A model generated the notes under the pieces. The model did no database searches. It was given only the letters and a program-made list of their open reading frames with translations, and was not told where the DNA came from. Positions 6,458 through 10,437 of a DNA stretch of 10,437 nucleotides are shown one piece after another. Within the stretch, counting starts at the first letter, position 1; every line of letters begins with the position of its first letter. The stretch spans positions 1-10,437 of the forward strand of contig CAZFZL010000053.1 of assembly GCA_964523005.1 (NCBI GenBank). Reading direction: 5' to 3'. This DNA comes from UMGS1307 sp964523005 (GTDB taxonomy: Bacteria > Bacillota > Clostridia > Oscillospirales > CAG-382). The translations under genes and the position numbers were made by a program.

Positions 6458-6715
6458 TTATTTAGCTTTCTCGATTATTTTGAGTAAACGCCAGTGTTTA
6501 TCTTTCGATATCGGACGCGTTTCCATGATCATGACTCTATCGCCCTCGCCGGCTTCGTTATTCTCGTCATGAGCCTTGAATTTAATGCTCTTTCTGACTA
6601 TCTTTCCGTAGAGCGGATGCTTGACGTTATCTTCGACCAGAACGACCACGGTTTTGTCCATCTTGCTGCTGACGACTTTGCCTACGCGTGTTTTTCTGAG
6701 GTTTCTTTCTTCCAT
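6458..6715 (-). CDS. rpsQ: 30S ribosomal protein S17
   Basis: Small-subunit protein that binds the 5' domain of 16S rRNA early in assembly and has an OB-fold. It has 85 residues, standard. The start RNLRKTRVGKVVSSKMDKTVVV (4-25) and the middle HPLYGKIVRKSIKFKAHDE (33-51) are conserved, as is GDRVMIMETRPISKDKHWRL (58-77), the family signature that ends the OB barrel. It starts 20 bases after rpmC with AAAGGAGAC as ribosome binding site. In E. coli it closes the S10 operon. Confidence 0.98.
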   Translation of the reverse strand: MEERNLRKTRVGKVVSSKMDKTVVVLVEDNVKHPLYGKIVRKSIKFKAHDENNEAGEGDRVMIMETRPISKDKHWRLLKIIEKAK

Positions 6716-6735
6716 TTCGGCTGTCTCCTTTCAGC

Positions 6736-6939
6736 TCAGGCATTTGCGCTCATTTCCTTCTCGCGAAGGATCGTGAGCACACGTGCTATGTCTTTTTTGG
6801 TTTCGACAATCTTATGCGGGTTGTCAAGCTGGTTTATTGAATGCTGGAAACGCAGTTTATACAAAGAATCCTTAAGTTCCTTAAGCTCAGTGTTGAGCTC
6901 GGCGGGGGTCTTTGCTCTCATTTCTTTAGCTGTCATCAT
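6736..6939 (-). CDS. rpmC: 50S ribosomal protein L29
   Basis: Two-helix protein beside the polypeptide exit tunnel, close to L23 and the trigger-factor and signal-recognition-particle docking site. It has 67 residues. The helical region TPAELNTELKELKDSLYKLRFQ (11-32) and the block NQLDNPHKIVETKKDIARVLTILRE (36-60) match the family. Two consecutive ATG codons (6939 and 6936) are possible starts. The first overlaps the rplP stop as ATGA. The second gives MTAKEMR, which aligns better with the usual MKAKELR, overlaps the stop as TGATG and has the better distance from AGGAGGG. The choice changes one residue only. Confidence 0.96.
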   Translation of the reverse strand: MMTAKEMRAKTPAELNTELKELKDSLYKLRFQHSINQLDNPHKIVETKKDIARVLTILREKEMSANA

Positions 6940-7364
6940 TGACCCTCCTGTTCAAGTTCGGCTTTCGTGACGAACTTCGTCTTGATGGGAAGCTTATTGC
7001 CGGCAAGGCGCATTGCTTCTCTCGCAATATCCTCGGTGACTCCGTCCATTTCGAACATGACTCTGCCGGGCTTTACGACTGCTGCCCAATATTCGGGACT
7101 GCCTTTACCGGAACCCATTCGGGTTTCAGCGGGCTTTTCCGTTATCGGCTTATCGGGGAATATTTTGATCCAAACCTGTCCGCCTCTTTTGATGTAACGT
7201 GTCATAGCGACACGGGCGGCCTCTATTTGATTGCTCTTTATCCATGCCGGTTCGAGAGCTATGAGTCCGAATGAGCCGTGTGAAACTGTGTTTCCGCGTT
7301 GTGCTCTGCCCTTAAGGCGACCGCGCTGTACACGTCTGTATTTGACTCTTTTAGGCATTAACAT
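6936..7364 (-). CDS. rplP: 50S ribosomal protein L16
   Basis: Large-subunit protein between the peptidyl transferase centre, A-site tRNA and 5S rRNA; it joins late in assembly. It has 142 residues. MLMPKRVKYRRVQRGRLKG at the start is the family N-terminus. WIKIFPDKPITEKPAETRMG (65-84) and GKGSPEYWAAVVKPGRVMFE (87-106) are signature blocks. The frame is open for 53 more codons upstream, but that part is the shadow of the rpsC repeat region. AAGGAGG at 7373-7379 lies eight bases before the ATG at 7364, so that ATG is the start; the second ATG at 7358 is less well spaced. The gene starts inside rpsC with a 14-base overlap. Confidence 0.97.
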   Translation of the reverse strand: MLMPKRVKYRRVQRGRLKGRAQRGNTVSHGSFGLIALEPAWIKSNQIEAARVAMTRYIKRGGQVWIKIFPDKPITEKPAETRMGSGKGSPEYWAAVVKPGRVMFEMDGVTEDIAREAMRLAGNKLPIKTKFVTKAELEQEGQ

Positions 7365-8163
7365 TGTTATTACCTCCTTCTCTGTTGAAGGAACGGTTGT
7401 CTCTTGAAGGACGTCCGTTTCTCGGACCGCGGTTATCTCTCGGACCGCGGTTATCTCTCGGGCCGCGGTTATCTCTCGGATAACGGTTTTCCCTTGCAGG
7501 ACGTTCTTCTCTTTCAGCGCCATTGCGCTTTACATCAGAGAGAACCTCTCCCTTGTATATCCATACCTTGACGCCGATTTTTCCGTACGTTGTGTTCGCT
7601 TCCGAGAAGCCGTAATCGATATCGGCTCTGAGCGTCTGCAGCGGAATGGTGCCTTCATGATAGTGTTCTGTTCTTGCTATTTCAGCGCCGCCGAGACGAC
7701 CGCCGAGGCTTACCTTTATGCCCTTGGCGTTGAGTCTCATTGTTCTCTGGATGGCAAGCTTCATAGCTCTTCTGAAGGAAGTACGCTTCTCGAGCTGAGA
7801 AGCTATGCTGTCAGCAACGAGCTTGGCGTTCAGATCGGGTTGTTTTATTTCAAGTACATTTACACTTGCAGGAATACCGGTGAACTTCTCTATGTCAGCT
7901 CTGAGCTTATCTATTTCAGCTCCGCCTCTGCCGATAATGATTCCGGGCTTTGCGCAGTGGATTATTACACGGATACGCGTGTTGTCGCGTTCAATTTCGA
8001 TTTTGGGAACGCCGGCATTCTTGAGTTTTTCGTAGAGATAAGCTCTGAGCTTATAATCGGCTACGAGCGTGTCGCCGAAAACCTCGTCCTTGACGAACCA
8101 GCGGGAATCCCAATCCTTTATAACGCCTACGCGCAGACCGTGAGGATTAACTTTCTGTCCCAT
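7351..8163 (-). CDS. rpsC: 30S ribosomal protein S3 with repetitive Arg/Asp/Asn-rich C-terminal tail
   Basis: Small-subunit protein at the mRNA entry channel with helicase-related contacts to mRNA. The usual part is residues 1 to about 212: MGQKVNPHGLRVG at the start, a KH type 2 domain with the GRGG loop (78-81) near GIIIGRGGAEIDKL, and the C-terminal domain with LGGRLGGAEIARTEHYHEGT (153-172), then DIDYG and GVKVWIYKGE. The family is about 210-235 residues; this one has 270. The extra tail (about 213-270) is charged, lacks hydrophobic residues and has six-residue periodicity: ARENRY, three copies of PRDNRG, PRNGRP, SRDNRS. It is likely disordered and RNA-attracting. Its last codons hold the rplP ribosome binding site and start. 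Confidence 0.98.
   Translation of the reverse strand: MGQKVNPHGLRVGVIKDWDSRWFVKDEVFGDTLVADYKLRAYLYEKLKNAGVPKIEIERDNTRIRVIIHCAKPGIIIGRGGAEIDKLRADIEKFTGIPASVNVLEIKQPDLNAKLVADSIASQLEKRTSFRRAMKLAIQRTMRLNAKGIKVSLGGRLGGAEIARTEHYHEGTIPLQTLRADIDYGFSEANTTYGKIGVKVWIYKGEVLSDVKRNGAEREERPARENRYPRDNRGPRDNRGPRDNRGPRNGRPSRDNRSFNREGGNNNVNA
7373..7379 (-). promoter_or_regulatory. rplP ribosome binding site inside the rpsC coding region
   Basis: AAGGAGG on the minus strand is followed by eight bases and the ATG at 7364. In the rpsC frame the same bases encode part of the S3 tail (REGG), so the S3 C-terminus and the L16 initiation signal share sequence. This site decides the L16 start against an in-frame upstream extension. 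Confidence 0.8.
7421..7480 (-). repeat. 18-base tandem repeat in rpsC (three copies plus a partial)
   Basis: On the plus strand the unit ctcggaccgcggttatct occurs at 7421-7438 and 7439-7456 without change, and at 7457-7474 with one substitution (a to g at 7462). A partial or degenerate fourth copy begins at 7475. The period is six codons, so copy-number change would keep the reading frame; the encoded repeat is PRDNRG. The single difference is synonymous (GGT to GGC, glycine). Each copy contains the palindrome CCGCGG. Confidence 0.9.
7426..7451 (-). other. Potential mRNA hairpin from the rpsC repeats
   Basis: ACCGCGGT at 7426-7433 and again at 7444-7451 is its own reverse complement, so two neighbouring copies can pair as an 8-base-pair stem with a ten-base loop. 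The third copy (7462-7469, with one end mismatch) could compete. The stem lies about 60-90 bases upstream of the rplP start. It may be only a by-product of the repeat; no role is shown. Confidence 0.4.
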
Positions 8164-8178
8164 TTTCGCTTTGCCTCC

Positions 8179-8529
8179 TTACTCTTTCTCTTTCAATACG
8201 ATAGTGACGTGCGACGTGCGCTTGACAATTCTGTCTGCGCTTCCCTTTGCGCGGGGCATCATACGCTTCATTCCCTTAAGTGAACCGGGCGTCACAAACG
8301 CCTGAGCGACATAGAGGCGATCGGTGTCCATCTCATAGTTGTGCGTTGCGTTGGCAACAGCGCTTTTGAGAAGCTTTCCGACTTCTTCGCATGCGAGTTT
8401 GTTCGTATTTTTGAGGATAGCCGCTGCTGTAGCTGCATCCTTATTTCTTATCAGGTCAAGTATGATCTTTATTTTCCGCGGTGAGATGCGTACCTGATTG
8501 AGATAAGCCTTTGCGGTTTTAGTTTCCAT
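8179..8529 (-). CDS. rplV: 50S ribosomal protein L22
   Basis: Large-subunit protein that contacts all domains of 23S rRNA; its long beta-hairpin lines the exit tunnel constriction and is a known site of macrolide-resistance changes. It has 116 residues. KAYLNQVRISPRKIKIILDLIRNK (7-30) and the helix ending LLKSAVANATHN (53-64) are typical. The hairpin region GSLKGMKRMMPRAKGSADRIVKRTSHVT (82-109) shows no deletion at the MKR motif, where E. coli loses residues in erythromycin-resistant mutants. The start follows GGGAGGA, 17 bases after rpsS. Confidence 0.98.
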   Translation of the reverse strand: METKTAKAYLNQVRISPRKIKIILDLIRNKDAATAAAILKNTNKLACEEVGKLLKSAVANATHNYEMDTDRLYVAQAFVTPGSLKGMKRMMPRAKGSADRIVKRTSHVTIVLKEKE

Positions 8530-8546
8530 TAATCATGTCCTCCCGA

Positions 8547-8828
8547 TTACTTATCTGTGTTCGAGGTCTTAGAGCCGGAATGACCTCTGAATGTTCTGGT
8601 CGGAGCAAACTCTCCGAGCTTATGACCGACCATATCCTCGACCACATAGACCGGAACGTGTTTCTTCCCATCATGAACCGCAATCGTATGACCTACGAAT
8701 TCAGGGAATATCGTGGAGGAACGCGACCATGTTTTCAGAACTCTTTTTTCGCCCTTCTGATTCATCTCGACGATTCTTTTATACAGCTTCGGTTCGACGA
8801 ACGGGCCCTTCTTAACGCTTCTGCTCAT
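8547..8828 (-). CDS. rpsS: 30S ribosomal protein S19
   Basis: Protein of the small-subunit head that works with S13 in the A-site bridge and helps bind tRNA. It has 93 residues, normal. MSRSVKKGPFVEPKL (1-15), LKTWSRSSTIFPEFVGHTIAVHDGK (31-55) and HVPVYVVEDMVGHKLGEFAPTRTF (57-80) are all canonical; the last block is the family signature. The tail RGHSGSKTSNTDK ends without unusual additions. The ribosome binding site is GAAAGGAGAG. The neighbours rplB (23-base gap) and rplV (17-base gap) are in the universal order. Confidence 0.98.
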   Translation of the reverse strand: MSRSVKKGPFVEPKLYKRIVEMNQKGEKRVLKTWSRSSTIFPEFVGHTIAVHDGKKHVPVYVVEDMVGHKLGEFAPTRTFRGHSGSKTSNTDK

Positions 8829-8851
8829 TTTATTGCTCTCCTTTCGTTCCC

Positions 8852-9682
8852 TTATTTATCATTTCTACGTTTTACGATAAACTTATCGGTGCGGTTCTTC
8901 TTCTTTCTCGTCTTATAGCCGAGAGTGGGCTTGCCCCACGGAGTGACCGGCGAAGGTCTGCCGATCGGTGAGCGTCCCTCACCGCCGCCATGCGGGTGAT
9001 CGACCGGGTTCATGACAGAACCTCTGACCGTAGGTCTGATACCGAGATAACGGGTCTTACCCGCTTTGCCGAGGTGTATATTTTCGTGGTCGATGTTACC
9101 GACCTGTCCGATCGTGGCTACGCAGTCAAGTCTGATCTTTCTCATCTCTCCGGAAGGAAGTCTTACCTGAGCAACGCCGTTCTCTTTAGCAAGCAGCTGA
9201 GCGGCGGCACCGGCGGAGCGGACAAGCTGTGCGCCTCTGCCGGGATAAAGCTCGATGTTGTGTATATAGGTACCTACCGGGATGTTATTGATAGGAAGTA
9301 CGTTGCCCGGTTTGATATCGGATCCGGCTCCGGCATAAAGGACGTCGCCGACTTTTATGCCTACGGGAGCTATGATATAGCTCTTTTTGCCGTCATCGCC
9401 CGAAAGAAGCGCTATATTGGCGGTTCTGTTCGGATCGTACTCGATACCGAGGACTGTCGCGGAAGCGGCAGCGTTGCGCTTAAAATCGATTATACGAAAC
9501 TTGCGTTTGTTTCCGCCGCCCTGATGGCGAACGGTGATTCTGCCGAGGTTATTGCGGCCGGCATTGTTTTTGAACGTTATGAGAAGAGACTTTTCTGGAG
9601 TCGACTTCGTTATTTCCTCGAAAGAAGAAACGCTCATATGTCTTCTCGACGGAGTAGTAGGCTTGTAATTTTTTATGCCCAT
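8852..9682 (-). CDS. rplB: 50S ribosomal protein L2
   Basis: One of the most conserved large-subunit proteins; it binds domain IV of 23S rRNA and is needed for subunit joining and peptidyl transferase activity. It has 276 residues, the usual length. The N-terminal region begins MGIKNYKPTTPSRRHMSV, the RNA-binding OB domain includes GRITVRHQGGGNKRKFRIIDFKR (47-69), and an SH3-like domain follows with GTYIHNIELYPGRGAQLVRSAG (137-158). The signature NPVDHPHGGGEGRSP is at 225-239, with His229 in the same position as the histidine of E. coli L2 tied to peptidyl transferase. The tail is basic (KTRKKKNRTDKFIVKRR). Preceded by AAGGAG, 21 bases after rplW. Confidence 0.99.
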   Translation of the reverse strand: MGIKNYKPTTPSRRHMSVSSFEEITKSTPEKSLLITFKNNAGRNNLGRITVRHQGGGNKRKFRIIDFKRNAAASATVLGIEYDPNRTANIALLSGDDGKKSYIIAPVGIKVGDVLYAGAGSDIKPGNVLPINNIPVGTYIHNIELYPGRGAQLVRSAGAAAQLLAKENGVAQVRLPSGEMRKIRLDCVATIGQVGNIDHENIHLGKAGKTRYLGIRPTVRGSVMNPVDHPHGGGEGRSPIGRPSPVTPWGKPTLGYKTRKKKNRTDKFIVKRRNDK

Positions 9683-9703
9683 ATTTGTTTTCTCCTTTCC
9701 GTA

Positions 9704-9997
9704 TTACATAAGGCTATCGAAGAACGCAATGGTCTTTGAGTCTTCGATAAGCTTTACTATCGCTTTTTTCCATGCTGAAGTATAACCGTAATTATACCTC
9801 ACGCGCTTCTTTTTTGCTTTCATTGCTATTGTCGTGACTTTTTCGACCTTTACGCCGAAAAGCTCTTCGACGGCTTTTCTGATTTCTATCTTGTTGGCAT
9901 CGTCCTTGACCTTGAAGGTATACTTCTTATGCTGCATATTGTCCATCGCAGCCTCGGTGATGACCGGCTCGATAATGATGTCGTATGCGGTACGCAT
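9704..9997 (-). CDS. rplW: 50S ribosomal protein L23
   Basis: Sits at the exit of the polypeptide tunnel and is the docking point for trigger factor and the signal recognition particle. It has 97 residues, typical. YDIIIEPVITEAAM (5-18) includes the exposed glutamate 15 in the position used for chaperone docking in E. coli. KYTFKVKDDANKIEIRKAVEELFGVKVEKV (25-54) is the family core, and the basic loop AKKKRVRYNYGYTSAWKKAIVKL (61-83) reaches into rRNA. The ATG overlaps the rplD stop by one base (TAATG). GAGGAGG at 10008-10014, inside the rplD 3' end, is its ribosome binding site, so synthesis is probably coupled to L4. Confidence 0.98.
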   Translation of the reverse strand: MRTAYDIIIEPVITEAAMDNMQHKKYTFKVKDDANKIEIRKAVEELFGVKVEKVTTIAMKAKKKRVRYNYGYTSAWKKAIVKLIEDSKTIAFFDSLM

Positions 9998-10437
9998 TAT
10001 GCAAATACCTCCTCGATTTTCTCTATCGCAGCCTTCGTCGCAACGAAGGAGCCGTATTTGAGTATTTCATATACGTTGATCGTGTTGACGGTCGCCGTTG
10101 CTACACCGGGGATGTTAGCAGCTGAACGTATGAGAAACTGATCGTTTTCTAAAGTGACTATCAGAGCCTTGCTTGTAGCCTTAACAGCCGTGAGCATTGC
10201 AATGACCTTCTTGGTCTTGTATTCGTCGAGCGCGATATTGTCTATGACAATCAATTCGCCGTCGTTGACCTTGGAGGTGAGAGCGCTCTTGAGCGCAAGT
10301 CTCTTGACTTTTTTGTTTATGCTGACCTTGTAGAGTCTCGGCTTCGGGCCGAGTGCGATACCACCGTGTATCCACTGCGGTGAACGGATGGAACCCTGTC
10401 TGGCTCTGCCGGTGCCCTTCTGTCTCCACGGCTTTTT
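9997..10437 (-). CDS. rplD: 50S ribosomal protein L4 (partial, N-terminus beyond window)
   Basis: Large-subunit protein whose extended loop lines the exit tunnel; in E. coli it also represses its own S10 operon through the leader mRNA, which is outside this window. The frame is open from position 10437 to the TAA at 9997-9999 (146 residues). It begins inside the tunnel loop, KKPWRQKGTGRARQGS, so about 55-60 N-terminal residues are missing by comparison with E. coli L4. IHGGIALGPKPRLY, then the helix LALKSALTSKV and LIVIDNIALDEYKTK follow in the usual order; the C-terminus is VFA. The loop shows the usual WRQKGTGRAR with no macrolide-resistance change there. An ATG at 10254 is internal and not the start. 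Confidence 0.97.
   Translation of the reverse strand, partial: KKPWRQKGTGRARQGSIRSPQWIHGGIALGPKPRLYKVSINKKVKRLALKSALTSKVNDGELIVIDNIALDEYKTKKVIAMLTAVKATSKALIVTLENDQFLIRSAANIPGVATATVNTINVYEILKYGSFVATKAAIEKIEEVFA

Noticed and set aside
7421..7480. Short repeats as a possible CRISPR array
   Set aside because: The copies are directly adjacent without spacers, have a six-codon period and encode the S3 tail.
7365..7523. N-terminal extension of L16 with repeated REITAV-type residues
   Set aside because: This is the alternative-frame reading of the rpsC tandem repeat. The true start is the ATG at 7364 with AAGGAGG in front and the family N-terminus MLMPKR.
7657..8283. Open frame of 208 codons on the plus strand opposite rpsC and rplV
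   Set aside because: Antisense shadow across two conserved genes, with no family resemblance. Codon-driven absence of stops explains it.
8990..9739. Open frame of 249 codons on the plus strand opposite rplB
   Set aside because: It lies fully antisense to a highly conserved gene, has no recognisable domain, and its openness follows from the codon choice of rplB.
1..10437. An inserted or undescribed gene system within the cluster
   Set aside because: Every stretch is filled by a recognisable gene in the standard order with gaps of 12-23 bases or small overlaps, leaving no space for extra genes, RNA elements or mobile DNA.

Overview
The window is one stretch of a bacterial ribosomal-protein superoperon, the joined S10 and spc operons. 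All 22 genes lie on the minus strand and read from position 10437 down to position 1. In transcription order they are rplD (L4, 5' end cut off), rplW (L23), rplB (L2), rpsS (S19), rplV (L22), rpsC (S3), rplP (L16), rpmC (L29), rpsQ (S17), rplN (L14), rplX (L24), rplE (L5), rpsN (S14), rpsH (S8), rplF (L6), rplR (L18), rpsE (S5), rpmD (L30), rplO (L15), secY, adk and map (3' end cut off). The ordinary inter-gene gaps are 12 to 23 bases, and five junctions overlap. No stretch approaches 300 bases without a gene, and I see no promoter, terminator, RNA gene, mobile element, CRISPR array or foreign insertion.

The organism looks like a Gram-positive-type bacterium, probably of the Firmicutes/Clostridia. 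Four things point there: adk between secY and map (in E. coli rpmJ follows secY and adk lies elsewhere), a short zinc-type S14 of 61 residues with two CxxC pairs, an adenylate kinase with a four-cysteine zinc LID, and strong AGGAGG-like ribosome binding sites before nearly every gene. Codon choice mixes G/C- and A/T-ending codons, which suggests a mid-range GC content. I cannot assign a genus from the sequence alone.

Layout: 10437-6458 carries the S10-operon part (L4 to S17), 6440-2404 the spc part (L14 to L15), and 2404-1 secY, adk and map. Only 17 bases separate rpsQ from rplN, where E. coli has a separate promoter, so the two operons probably run together as one transcript. The ribosomal genes supply both subunits. 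SecY builds the translocon, Adk balances adenine nucleotides, and Map removes initiator methionine from new proteins at the ribosome exit, so the cluster covers making, exporting and trimming proteins.

I found no undescribed system. The points that stand out are local: an arginine/aspartate/asparagine-rich repetitive tail on S3, whose last codons also hold the ribosome binding site and start of L16; a potential mRNA hairpin made by the tail's DNA repeats; an insertion of about 10 residues in the KOW motif of L24 together with a Cys-rich C-terminus; and a map start without a clear ribosome binding site that overlaps the adk stop.
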